The notes under the pieces are model-generated. The model was given only the letters and a program-made list of their open reading frames with translations, did no database searches and was not told the origin of the DNA. DNA of 64,000 nucleotides from an uncultured Oscillospiraceae bacterium (lineage in GTDB: Bacteria; Bacillota; Clostridia; Oscillospirales; Oscillospiraceae): positions 1 through 64,000 of the forward strand of contig CAKTPI010000001.1 of assembly GCA_934591635.1 (NCBI GenBank), in the 5' to 3' direction. Shown here in pieces: positions 7,796-14,976 of this stretch (position 1 is its first letter; every line of letters starts with the position of its first letter). A program made the translations under genes and the position numbers.

Positions 7796-8317
7796 ATGAA
7801 AAAAATTGCATCGTTCGTTCTTGCCGCTGCCATGCTGGTGCTGTGCGCCGCTTCGGCTTTCGCCACGGAAGTCAACTGGGACACCTTTGAGGAACAGGCT
7901 GCTGAAACCGTTGCAAAGGGAGAATTTGTCACCTTTGACGAGATTTCTGTGAAGATGTGGGTGCCCTCCATTTTGCCTGCTGTGGAACTGACCGATGAGG
8001 ATCAGGAGCAGGGCTACATTGCCTATTTCATGACCGAGGACGAGGCCGCTGCCATCTCTGTGATGTATGTGGACGTGGATGGCATGGAGCTGGAGGAGTA
8101 CAAGGCAAAGCTGGAGGAAGCCGGTGCAACGGACATTGAGGATGTTGTGATCAACGGTCTGCCTGCTGTGAGCTACACTCTGGAAGAGAGCGATACCGCC
8201 TGTGTCGCTTTTACCACGGAAGCCGGTTACATCCTTGAGGTCGCCGCTGCGCCTGTGTCTGACGAGAACTTCGCCGGTGTCATTACGATGGTCATGGCCT
8301 CCATTCAGGAAGCATAA
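7796..8317 (+). CDS. Secreted acidic protein of unknown function
   Basis: 173 residues with a clear signal peptide (MKKIASFVLAAAMLVLCA, cleavage probably after SAFA). The mature part is about 150 residues, strongly acidic and of mixed alpha/beta character (EISVKMWVPSILPAVELTDE, then alternating strands and helices). It has no cysteine pairs or catalytic motif I recognise. The general look resembles small DUF1795/PsbP-like extracellular domains, but I cannot confirm this. It has an excellent AGGAGG ribosome binding site, its own promoter and terminator, and follows the LuxR-type regulator. Confidence 0.8.
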   Translation: MKKIASFVLAAAMLVLCAASAFATEVNWDTFEEQAAETVAKGEFVTFDEISVKMWVPSILPAVELTDEDQEQGYIAYFMTEDEAAAISVMYVDVDGMELEEYKAKLEEAGATDIEDVVINGLPAVSYTLEESDTACVAFTTEAGYILEVAAAPVSDENFAGVITMVMASIQEA

Positions 8318-8343
8318 CTTATACAGGGATAATTAATGGTTCA

Positions 8344-8377
8344 GCCGCCGCCTGAAATTTCAGGCGGCGGCCGTTTT
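8344..8377 (+). terminator. Terminator of the secreted-protein gene
   Basis: A 14-bp perfect palindromic stem GCCGCCGCCTGAAA/TTTCAGGCGGCGGC with CGTTTT after it. Confidence 0.85.
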
Positions 8378-8432
8378 GCAGCTATCCTGCAGCGAGACAG
8401 GCGGATGAGCAGAGGCAGCGCCCCAATTTTCC

Positions 8433-8461
8433 TTGACAGATTGGCGCACTTCCGCTATAAC
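8433..8461 (+). promoter_or_regulatory. Sigma-A promoter of the double acetyltransferase
   Basis: TTGACA (8433-8438), 17-bp spacer, TATAAC (8456-8461); the start codon follows 33 bases later. Confidence 0.7.
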
Positions 8462-8493
8462 AGTAGAAAATACACGAAGGGGAGGAATTTCAG

Positions 8494-9501
8494 ATGAATG
8501 TACCCATTGATATTTCCGGTGTGGAGCTGCACACGCGGCGTCTGCTGCTGCGGCCTTGGCGGCAGGAGGATTTGGATGACTTTTATGAATATGCCAGCGT
8601 GGAGGGTGTGGGGCAAATGGCTGGATGGCTGCCCCACAAGGACAAGGCAGAATCCGCGCGGATTCTAAAGATGTTTATGGGCGAAAAGAAGACCTTCGCT
8701 CTGGAATTTCAGGGGAAGGTTATCGGCTCCGTTGGCGTTGAAAAATATAACGAGGAGCAGTTGCCGGAGATGGCACCCCTGCGCTGCCGGGAAATCGGCT
8801 ATGTCCTCTCCAAAGCCTATTGGGGCCGGGGGCTCATGCCGGAGGCCGTCCAAGCCGTGATGGCTTACCTCTTTGAGACCGTCCGGCTGGATGCCATTTT
8901 GTGCGGCCACTTCCGCCGGAACAGCCAGTCCGCACGGGTGCAGCAGAAATGCGGCTTCCACTTTTTGAAGGTGTCCCCCTACACCACCCGCTACGGCACG
9001 GTGGAGGATTCCGTCCGGAACATCATCTATCGCAAGGAGTGGGAGGCGCGCCAGTCCATGACCGTTGCAGAAATGCCCCTGACTGCCGAAGCGGAGCAAA
9101 TCCTGCTGCGTATGTCCGCTTCCTGGGCCGCAGAAAACAGCTGCCGGGGCTATTGCACCAATGACCATGCCGACCTGGAGGGCAACCGGTTCTTCCTGGC
9201 CTTTCAGGGGAATGCACCCATTGGGTATCTGTTCGGCCATGTGACCCACGCAGCCCAAAGCTCCACGGTGATGGCGGAAAATACCCCGTTTTTTGAGGTG
9301 GAGGAGCTGTATGTGGTTCCGGAAATGCGCTCCCACGGGGTTGGCCGCGCTCTGTTCCGCTATGCGGAAGCAGCCGTCCGGGGTGATGCGGATTTTATGG
9401 TGCTGTCCACCGCCACCCGCAACTGGAAAGCTATCCTGCACTTTTATATCGAGGAGCTGGGGATGGAATTTTGGAACGCCCGGCTGTTCAAGAAAATCTA
9501 A
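8494..9501 (+). CDS. Tandem GNAT acetyltransferase (RimJ/RimL-like plus second GNAT)
   Basis: 335 residues containing two acetyltransferase domains. Residues about 8-185 are RimJ/RimL-type: LHTRRLLLRPWRQEDLDDF at the start, IGYVLSKAYWGRGLMPEA as the acetyl-CoA-binding motif, and NSQSARVQQKCGF near the end. Residues about 190-335 form a second GNAT with VEELYVVPEMRSHGVGRALF, which holds the pyrophosphate-binding loop. Both acetyl-CoA motifs look intact, so both halves may be active. The substrates are unknown. The gene is monocistronic, with its own promoter and a terminator shared with the convergent gene. The fusion is uninterrupted in the reading frame. Confidence 0.88.
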   Translation: MNVPIDISGVELHTRRLLLRPWRQEDLDDFYEYASVEGVGQMAGWLPHKDKAESARILKMFMGEKKTFALEFQGKVIGSVGVEKYNEEQLPEMAPLRCREIGYVLSKAYWGRGLMPEAVQAVMAYLFETVRLDAILCGHFRRNSQSARVQQKCGFHFLKVSPYTTRYGTVEDSVRNIIYRKEWEARQSMTVAEMPLTAEAEQILLRMSASWAAENSCRGYCTNDHADLEGNRFFLAFQGNAPIGYLFGHVTHAAQSSTVMAENTPFFEVEELYVVPEMRSHGVGRALFRYAEAAVRGDADFMVLSTATRNWKAILHFYIEELGMEFWNARLFKKI

Positions 9502-9510
9502 GAAGGAAAA

Positions 9511-9547
9511 GGTGGCTGTCCCCGCTGAGGGATAGCCACCCTTTTTT
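9511..9547 (+). terminator. Terminator between convergent genes 8494 and 9546
   Basis: GGTGGCTGTCCC (9511-9522) pairs with GGGATAGCCACC (9529-9540) with one G-U pair, followed by C and six T. Confidence 0.8.
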
Positions 9548-10031
9548 ATTTTTTCCGGTTGGACACGATAACCTGAATCAAACCGCCAATGGCAAGCACA
9601 TAGCAGACGCAGCCCAATGCCCTGAATCCGATGGTTTCGCCGGACAGCTTCTCCACCGATTCTTCCAGGTTCAACAGCGTTGTCTCTCCCGCCGTCATTT
9701 CCAAAATGGTGTTGGAATTGGGATGCACCAGCAGCCGGACAACCGTGTGGGGCGCAAGCGCCTCTATTTCACCGCACAGCGCCTCATCGATGCACAGCCT
9801 GTCGATGTACAGCTGCTCATGGTCATCAAAGCGGAGGATGATTTCCCTCACTTCACCCCGCTTTTTGCTCTCCTGGAAGGAAGAAAAGGTGGCGGTGATG
9901 TCCCTTGCCTCCGCCCGTGTCACCGGCGCATTCCAGTGCCCCATGCCAAAAATAAAAATTGTCCCCAGAACCAAGCCAAAAATTACTTCAACAATCTTCT
10001 CCCCTTCTGTCATGTCCTTGAATTGGCGCAT
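9546..10031 (-). CDS. Two-pass membrane protein of unknown function
   Basis: 161 residues. A hydrophobic helix near residues 15-31 (IVEVIFGLVLGTIFIFGMGH) and another near 136-156 (ALGCVCYVLAIGGLIQVIV) flank an extracytoplasmic region of about 100 residues rich in beta-strand-like sequence. The layout resembles DUF3592-type membrane proteins, but no defining motif is seen. The start at 10031 has a GGGGGTG ribosome binding site. The mRNA leader carries four 12-bp tandem repeats between the promoter and the start codon, which is unusual. Confidence 0.75.
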   Translation of the reverse strand: MRQFKDMTEGEKIVEVIFGLVLGTIFIFGMGHWNAPVTRAEARDITATFSSFQESKKRGEVREIILRFDDHEQLYIDRLCIDEALCGEIEALAPHTVVRLLVHPNSNTILEMTAGETTLLNLEESVEKLSGETIGFRALGCVCYVLAIGGLIQVIVSNRKK

Positions 10032-10066
10032 TTTCTCACCCCCAATATACCATCAGCGCTGTGGCT

Positions 10067-10114
10067 ATCTTCCGTATTATCTTCCGCACTATCTTGCGTA
10101 CTATCTTCCACTAT
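10067..10114. repeat. Four 12-bp tandem repeats in the leader of the 9546 gene
   Basis: Consecutive units ATCTTCCGTATT, ATCTTCCGCACT, ATCTTGCGTACT and ATCTTCCACTAT on the plus strand. They lie directly downstream of the minus-strand promoter at 10113-10141, so they are transcribed into the 5' leader. Confidence 0.7.
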
Positions 10115-10141
10115 TATAAGTGGGGACAGCTGTGATATCAA
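10113..10141 (-). promoter_or_regulatory. Sigma-A promoter of the 9546 membrane-protein gene
   Basis: On the minus strand, TTGATA (10141-10136), 17-bp spacer, TATAAT (10118-10113). Confidence 0.65.
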
Positions 10142-10160
10142 TTGTAAAAGTAAGAGGCGC

Positions 10161-10637
10161 TTACCCCTCCCTGCTTATCCGGTAGTATTTCCGCCGTGCG
10201 TCCTGGGAAACGAGCTGAAAGCCAACCTTTTCCAGCACATGCTGGCTTCTGGTATTTGTCAAAACGGCATCCGCATACAGCACAGGAATGTCCAGCTTAT
10301 GGAAAGCATAGTCAATGGCCAGCCGCTCTGCTTGGGTGCCAAAGCCCCGGTCTTTGTACTGCCCGCTTTTCATGGTGATGCCCAGGACTGCGGATTCATG
10401 GGGGTTGATGTCATAAAACTTCAATTCGCCCACCATTTCGTCCCCGTACAGGATGGCAAAGGGCAGCCGCTTCAAGGCAATCTGCCGTTGGATATAAGCG
10501 TCAACCGTTTCCCTGTCGTATGTATATTCCCGAAATTCGCTTTTATCCAGATACAAGTCAGCATCGTTCTGGTAGTCCCGGAAAAAGGCGTGATACATCT
10601 GGGTAGTCATTGGCTTGAGTGTGATTTCCGGCTCCAT
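10161..10637 (-). CDS. GNAT-family N-acetyltransferase (RimJ/RimL-like)
   Basis: 158 residues starting at the ATG 10637, which has GGAGGG just upstream. The open frame continues to 10838, but that part encodes a fragment of SpoIVB and is not a natural N-terminus. The fold signature is ITLKPMTTQMYHAFFRDYQ at the start, ITMKSGQYKDRGFGTQAE as the acetyl-CoA loop, and NTRSQHVLEKVGF near the end, so it is a small-molecule or N-terminal-alanine-type acetyltransferase. The substrate is not known. It is transcribed on the minus strand, upstream of the 9546 gene with a 129-bp gap. Confidence 0.85.
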   Translation of the reverse strand: MEPEITLKPMTTQMYHAFFRDYQNDADLYLDKSEFREYTYDRETVDAYIQRQIALKRLPFAILYGDEMVGELKFYDINPHESAVLGITMKSGQYKDRGFGTQAERLAIDYAFHKLDIPVLYADAVLTNTRSQHVLEKVGFQLVSQDARRKYYRISREG

Positions 10638-10784
10638 GGTTCCCTCCGTAAATTTCGTTTTGGCTATTGTATCACGCAGGGGCACAAAATAAAAGGGGCC
10701 AGATTTTACAGAACATCTTAATTTGACGAATCCTGCGGGACATGGTATCGTAAAAGCAGAAATCATAGGAAACAGGTGGGGAAT

Positions 10785-10837
10785 ATGGGTCACAGCGCCG
10801 ATGAGCTTTCCATCCTGGATGATGGGGCTGCCGCTCA
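10785..10837 (-). pseudogene. Fragment of spoIVB (active-site region)
   Basis: 53 bp matching 12645-12697 with one mismatch (10827 versus 12687), in the same orientation. Read on the minus strand it encodes MSGSPIIQDGKLIGAVTH, which is residues 283-300 of the intact SpoIVB at 12576-13544 and includes the catalytic serine. Nothing of the rest of spoIVB is found here. It is a remnant of a duplication or rearrangement. Confidence 0.85.
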
Positions 10838-10906
10838 CGAGTGATTGCCATTATGGACAACACGATATGTTTGTAAAGCCTTTTCGTTTGTACTGTAGAA
10901 AGCCAA

Positions 10907-10935
10907 TTGCTTTATTTTTCTCTGTATGGTAAAAT
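10907..10935 (+). promoter_or_regulatory. Sigma-A promoter of the YhcG-type nuclease
   Basis: TTGCTT (10907-10912), 17-bp spacer, TAAAAT (10930-10935). Confidence 0.6.
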
Positions 10936-10984
10936 ATCCAAAGAAAAAGATGTGTTTCGCTTCATGAGAATGGGGGATTTGCAA

Positions 10985-11995
10985 ATGCTGATGAACAGCG
11001 GCGAATATATTGATTTGGTGCAGGGCATCAAGCAGGAAATTCAAAGTGCGCAATATAGAGCGGCGCTGAATGTCAATAAGGAACTGATATGCCTGTACTA
11101 CGACATTGGGTCAGCCATCAACGAGCATAAAACCTGGGGAAATAAGTTTATTGAGAACCTTGCCACAGACATCAAGCTGGCATTCCCGGAGGCAAAAGGG
11201 TATTCTGTGCGCAATCTCAAGTATATGGCAAAGTTTGCTGCGACCTATCCGGATCGGGAATTTGTGCAGACGGTGTCTGCACAAATTCCATGGTCTCATA
11301 ATGTTGCAATTCTGGATAAGGTAAAAACGGAGGAGCAGAGGAAGTGGTACATCCGAAAAACGGCTGAAAATGGATGGTCTCACAGCGTATTGATTCATCA
11401 AATTGAGAGCAATTTATACGAAAGACAGGTTATTGCAAACAAAGTCAACAATTTTGAAACGCACCTTGCTTCCCCGCAAAGTGAGCTTGCCACGCAGACG
11501 ATGAAAGATCCCTATGTTTTTGATTTTATCCCGTTTAAGGAAGATATGGTGGAACGGGATATTGAGCAGGCGCTTGTAAAAGATGTTACAAAGCTACTGC
11601 TGGAATTGGGAACAGGATTTGCTTTCCTTGGGAACCAATATCACCTGAATGTGGGCGGAGATGATTTTTATATCGACCTCCTTTTCTATAACTTGAATCT
11701 TCGCTGCTATGTGGTAATTGAACTGAAAACCGGTGAATTCAAGCCGGAATATGCTGGGCAGCTGAATTTCTACCTTTCAGCGGTGGATGGGATTCTAAAA
11801 AAGGATGACGACCACCCCTCCATCGGTCTGCTGCTGTGCAAGAGCAAAAATGATTTGGTGGCGGAGTATGCGCTCAAGGATATGTCCAAGCCCATGGGTG
11901 TCAGTGCGTATAAAGTAACCAGCAATTTGCCGGAAGAACTACAACAGCAGCTGCCGTCGATTGAAGACATTGAAAAACGGATTCAAAAGGAATGA
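10985..11995 (+). CDS. YhcG-type PD-(D/E)XK nuclease (DUF1016)
   Basis: 336 residues. The ATG at 10985 is preferred because GGGGGA lies seven bases before it. The N-terminal half is the helical DUF1016 region (ALNVNKELICLYYDIGSAIN, then a GYSVRNLKYMAKFAATYP segment). The C-terminal half is the nuclease: DDFYIDLLFYNLNLRCYVVI, followed by ELKTGEF, supplies the D...E-x-K triad. YhcG proteins are a nuclease family often found near restriction systems or mobile DNA; their biological role is not settled. Here no methylase or restriction subunit is adjacent. The base composition is AT-richer than the surroundings, and the gene sits between the two spoIVB-derived direct repeats, so acquisition by transfer is likely. 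Confidence 0.88.
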   Translation: MLMNSGEYIDLVQGIKQEIQSAQYRAALNVNKELICLYYDIGSAINEHKTWGNKFIENLATDIKLAFPEAKGYSVRNLKYMAKFAATYPDREFVQTVSAQIPWSHNVAILDKVKTEEQRKWYIRKTAENGWSHSVLIHQIESNLYERQVIANKVNNFETHLASPQSELATQTMKDPYVFDFIPFKEDMVERDIEQALVKDVTKLLLELGTGFAFLGNQYHLNVGGDDFYIDLLFYNLNLRCYVVIELKTGEFKPEYAGQLNFYLSAVDGILKKDDDHPSIGLLLCKSKNDLVAEYALKDMSKPMGVSAYKVTSNLPEELQQQLPSIEDIEKRIQKE

Positions 11996-12061
11996 TTTCA
12001 CGGGGATGAGAATTGCCGTCCCTGTATTCGCAAATTGAGATTGTGAAAGGAGTTCGATTGA

Positions 12062-12508
12062 ATGAAAAGGATTATCACGTTGTTCTTTGCTTTGTCCTGT
12101 GTGCTGGCTCTGGCTGGTTGTTCCAAGACAAATGAACCAACTGTCTCGACAGGCAATATTGAGGACACCGTAAGCACAGAAACACAAATACAAAATGAAG
12201 TATTCCAATTTTTTGCAGATACATACAACCTGAAATTCACCTTATGGGGACCAGAAGGTCATGACTTATATGCGTTCTATATTTATCCGGACCATGCTTA
12301 TAGAGAATGTTTTATTTTGATGCCCGCAAATACAGACGATGTTGCGGAATACAATAAAAATCTGGCATGGGAAGTTGTGGATGACGAATTGATAATCACT
12401 GGTGAATGGCAAGAAACATTCAAGATTGACATCTCGGCGAAAACTGCAACTTCTGTAGCGACAGGCAAAGTATATCAAATCTATGAAATGCAGTCCGATT
12501 TCGGATAA
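12062..12508 (+). CDS. Lipoprotein of unknown function
   Basis: 148 residues with a lipoprotein signal (MKRIITLFFALSCVLALAGC; lipobox LAGC, mature Cys20). The mature part has an acidic/Thr linker, then a domain of about 100 residues with aromatic-rich beta segments (FTLWGPEGHDLYAFYIYP). No family is recognised. The gene is AT-rich like the nuclease before it and lies inside the same islet; the 66-bp gap suggests cotranscription. It has a good AGGAG ribosome binding site nine bases before the ATG. Confidence 0.75.
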   Translation: MKRIITLFFALSCVLALAGCSKTNEPTVSTGNIEDTVSTETQIQNEVFQFFADTYNLKFTLWGPEGHDLYAFYIYPDHAYRECFILMPANTDDVAEYNKNLAWEVVDDELIITGEWQETFKIDISAKTATSVATGKVYQIYEMQSDFG

Positions 12509-12539
12509 ATCAGGCAGCTAACTTTGAATTTATCGAACT

Positions 12540-12577
12540 AGCTCTCCCGGAAAATCTCTCCGGGAGAGCTGATTTTT
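12540..12577. terminator. Bidirectional terminator between lipoprotein and spoIVB
   Basis: AGCTCTCCCGG (12540-12550) / CCGGGAGAGCT (12560-12570), followed by GATTTTT on the plus strand. It sits between convergent genes. Confidence 0.75.
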
Positions 12578-13544
12578 ATCCCGCTGCCTGGAGCATATTC
12601 TCGATAAAAATTCCATAGCCAATCTCCGGTGCGCCCACCAGCACATGGGTCACAGCGCCGATGAGCTTTCCATCCTGGATGATGGGACTGCCGCTCATGC
12701 CCTGGACGATGCCCCCGGTGGCTTCCAGCAGCGCCTTGTCCGTAACCCGCAGCAGCAGGTTCCGTCCGTCGGTTCTGCTGGCGGGGTAGACCTTGAGAAT
12801 TTCCACAGAGTAGTCCCCGGTGGCAAAATTGTTAACGGTGGAGCGGATGCTGGCTTGGCCCAGGTGTACCTGGTCGGCGGTGCCCACCGGAATTGGTTCT
12901 CCCAGCCATCCCTGGCGGGATTTCCCGAATACACCCTGGGGGGTGTTGCGCAGCAGCTGCCCGCAGCTCTCTGCTCCATCACAGTTCCCCTTGAGTTGGC
13001 CGGGATGACCGCTGGTGCCCTTGGTAACAGAGAGCACCTGAGCGGGGTAGGTGATCCCTTCTGCCATTTGCATCAGGGTGCCGCCGCTGCTGTTGACCCC
13101 GTGACCCAGAGCCCCGAACTTCCCGGTAGAGGGGTCATACCAGGTGACGGTGCCGATACCGGAGATGCCTTGCTTGAGATAGACCCCCAGCTTGGCCCCG
13201 CCCTCGGTGGAGGTCACCTGGACGTTTTTTTCCAGTTCTTTCCCACCCCGCAGAATGGTCAGCCGGGCCGAACCGTCCATGAGCTTCAGCGCCTCCCGCA
13301 GCTGCTGAATGTTATGCACTTGCTTTCCGTTTACCTTCAGAATGCGGTCTCCAATTTTTAATCCGGCCTGTCTGGCCTCTGCCCCCAGCAAATCGTCAAA
13401 GGCCGCAATGGTGACGGTGTTGTCCCGCAGTTGCAGGCCCACTGTCTGCCCCACGGGAACCAACAGCGGCTCAGCCTTTGCGGCTGTCGGCATGAGAAAA
13501 ATCACCAGAATCACCAATAAGACAGCCATTTTTCTTTCTTTCAT
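12576..13544 (-). CDS. spoIVB: SpoIVB serine peptidase (S55 family), sporulation signalling protease
   Basis: 322 residues. An N-terminal signal anchor (residues 6-24), a PDZ domain (about 40-110, with LKIGDRILKVNG), and the S55 peptidase domain. The catalytic residues are His148 (in GALGHG), Asp269 (in RVTDKALL) and Ser284 (in QGMSGSP). The Asp-to-Ser spacing of 15 matches the D363/S378 pair reported for B. subtilis SpoIVB. In Bacilli it is made in the forespore and, across the intermembrane space, triggers SpoIVFA cleavage so that pro-sigma-K is processed. It is about 100 residues shorter than the B. subtilis protein. A CATATTA at 13579-13573 fits a forespore sigma-F/G -10 element. The ribosome binding site is GGAGGG. 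Confidence 0.93.
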   Translation of the reverse strand: MKERKMAVLLVILVIFLMPTAAKAEPLLVPVGQTVGLQLRDNTVTIAAFDDLLGAEARQAGLKIGDRILKVNGKQVHNIQQLREALKLMDGSARLTILRGGKELEKNVQVTSTEGGAKLGVYLKQGISGIGTVTWYDPSTGKFGALGHGVNSSGGTLMQMAEGITYPAQVLSVTKGTSGHPGQLKGNCDGAESCGQLLRNTPQGVFGKSRQGWLGEPIPVGTADQVHLGQASIRSTVNNFATGDYSVEILKVYPASRTDGRNLLLRVTDKALLEATGGIVQGMSGSPIIQDGKLIGAVTHVLVGAPEIGYGIFIENMLQAAG

Positions 13545-13572
13545 TTTTTCAGCCCTCCATTTCCTGCAACCT

Positions 13573-13579
13573 TAATATG
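13573..13579 (-). promoter_or_regulatory. Possible forespore sigma -10 element of spoIVB
   Basis: CATATTA on the minus strand, 29 bases before the start codon, agrees with the sigma-F/sigma-G -10 pattern CATnnTA. The matching -35 is not clear, so this is tentative. Confidence 0.35.
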
Positions 13580-13653
13580 CCGCGCAGGATGGATTGTAAC
13601 CGCTGAAAAAGTCGAGAAATGAGGAAGTGTGTGGGCAAATTGTCAAATTGAGG

Positions 13654-13682
13654 TTGCAGGAAAAACAATGCTGTAGTATGAT
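13654..13682 (+). promoter_or_regulatory. Sigma-A promoter of the HD-domain gene
   Basis: TTGCAG (13654-13659), 17-bp spacer, TATGAT (13677-13682). Confidence 0.6.
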
Positions 13683-13715
13683 AAAAAAGAAATGGGCAAA
13701 AGGGGAGAAAAGAAA

Positions 13716-14357
13716 ATGCGGGCAGTTGTTGACGATGCGATTGCTTATATCAAAGAAATTTTCTGCCATGACTACAGCGGCCATGACGCGGCGCATTCCA
13801 TTCGGGTATACCAAACGGCAATGGAAATCGCGGCGGAGGAAAAGGCAGATCCCTTTACCGTGGCGCTGGCGGCACTGCTGCATGATGTGGACGATTGGAA
13901 GCTGTCACCGGAGACAGCGGCCGGCAAAAACCGAGCGGTGGATTTTCTGAAACGGCATGCTGTGCCGGCGCAGGCAATTTCTTCCATTTGCGGAATCCTG
14001 GAGGAGGTGTCCTTTCGGGGCAGGGATTCGGTGACACCTTCCACACTGGAGGGGAAATGCGTACAGGATGCAGACCGCTTAGATGCGTTGGGGGCAATCG
14101 GAATTGCCAGAACCTTTGCTTATGGCGGCAGCCATCACCGTGCAATCTATGACCCGGCGGAAAAGCCCCGGGCAGACATGAGTGAGTTGGAATACAAAAA
14201 ACATACATCCTCTTCTATCAGTCATTTTTACGAGAAGCTCCTGCTGCTGCAAGACACCATGAATACTGAAACCGGCCGGCGGCTTGCCAGGCAGCGGACT
14301 GCATTCATGGAGACGTTCCTGGATGAATTCTTTGCGGAATGGGATGGAAGACGGTGA
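13716..14357 (+). CDS. HD-domain phosphohydrolase
   Basis: 213 residues. The ATG at 13716 has AGGGGAG eight bases upstream; an earlier in-frame ATG at 13692 lies before that site. The HD metal-binding signature is complete: a first His in HDAAHSIRV, HD in AALLHDVDD, and a later Asp in VQDADRLDALG. Proteins of this size and pattern (with GGSHHRAIYDP) are uncharacterised HD hydrolases thought to act on nucleotides or phosphate esters. It is followed 44 bases later by the msrC-like gene, probably in the same transcript. Confidence 0.87.
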   Translation: MRAVVDDAIAYIKEIFCHDYSGHDAAHSIRVYQTAMEIAAEEKADPFTVALAALLHDVDDWKLSPETAAGKNRAVDFLKRHAVPAQAISSICGILEEVSFRGRDSVTPSTLEGKCVQDADRLDALGAIGIARTFAYGGSHHRAIYDPAEKPRADMSELEYKKHTSSSISHFYEKLLLLQDTMNTETGRRLARQRTAFMETFLDEFFAEWDGRR

Positions 14358-14401
14358 ATCTGCCCGGCAAAACCAATTTCTATGAGGAAAGGATGATAGA
14401 G

Positions 14402-14863
14402 ATGCATATCAACTATTCGGAGCTTGCCGCCCAGCTCCAGGCCCTGATGGACGGCGTGCCCTACCGGGTGAGCAACCTTGCCAATGCCTCGGCGCTGCTA
14501 TGGCAGCTTATGCCGGATATCAATTGGGCAGGCTTTTATCATCTCCGGGGCGACCGGCTGGTGCTGGGCCCCTTCCAGGGGAAGCCAGCCTGCATTGTAA
14601 TCCCAATGGGACATGGGGTGTGCGGCACCGCTGCTCAGGAGAATCGGGTGGTGCGGGTGGAGAATGTCCACGAATTTCCCGGCCACATTGCCTGTGACAG
14701 CGCCTCCAATTCGGAGATTGTGCTGCCGCTGCGGGTAAACGGAACCGTCTGGGGCGTGCTGGATATTGACAGCCCTTCTTTTTCCCGCTTCCGGGAGGAG
14801 GATGAGACGGGATTATCACAGATTGTGACGATTCTGGAACGCATGATTACGGAGACAGAATAA
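14402..14863 (+). CDS. msrC: Free methionine-(R)-sulfoxide reductase, GAF fold
   Basis: 153 residues, the usual length for fRMsr. A GAF domain spans the whole protein, with the three conserved cysteines Cys64 (GKPAC), Cys74 (GVCGT) and Cys98 (HIACD). In this family these form the redox centre that reduces free methionine-R-sulfoxide, with thioredoxin regenerating the enzyme. NWAGFYHL and WGVLDIDSP are further family marks. The ATG at 14402 is chosen because AGGAAAGG lies just before it; longer readings overlap the HD gene. The role is probably oxidative damage repair in the cytoplasm. Confidence 0.92.
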   Translation: MHINYSELAAQLQALMDGVPYRVSNLANASALLWQLMPDINWAGFYHLRGDRLVLGPFQGKPACIVIPMGHGVCGTAAQENRVVRVENVHEFPGHIACDSASNSEIVLPLRVNGTVWGVLDIDSPSFSRFREEDETGLSQIVTILERMITETE

Positions 14864-14881
14864 AAATACACGGGTTTCCTC

Positions 14882-14910
14882 TTGCATTTTATACCGGAAT
14901 TGTGTAATAT
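14882..14910 (+). promoter_or_regulatory. Promoter of the SPFH/zinc-ribbon/TPM operon
   Basis: TTGCAT (14882-14887), 17-bp spacer, TAATAT (14905-14910). The leader carries a CACCCGC/GCGGGTG hairpin at about 14927-14943. Confidence 0.6.
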
Positions 14911-14976
14911 ACACACAGGAACGTGTCACCCGCCCAGCGGGTGTGTGCATGATATATCAGTAAAGGAGTAATATGT

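Larger units (their letters stand above)
10638..10984. other. 347-bp intergenic region between acetyltransferase and nuclease
   Basis: Holds the upstream region of the acetyltransferase (a weak TACAAT -10 on the minus strand), the 53-bp spoIVB fragment (10785-10837) and the nuclease promoter (10907-10935). From about 10840 rightwards the sequence becomes AT-rich. No further gene is seen. Confidence 0.6.

Noticed and set aside
9471-10721. A 416-codon plus-strand frame across the acetyltransferases
   Set aside because: It runs antisense through two genes with clear families and through their terminator and promoter; no domain is seen in its product.
10638-10838. N-terminal extension of the 10161 acetyltransferase carrying a SpoIVB-like sequence
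   Set aside because: The extension is the spoIVB remnant read in frame by chance; a good ribosome binding site and the family N-terminus place the start at 10637.
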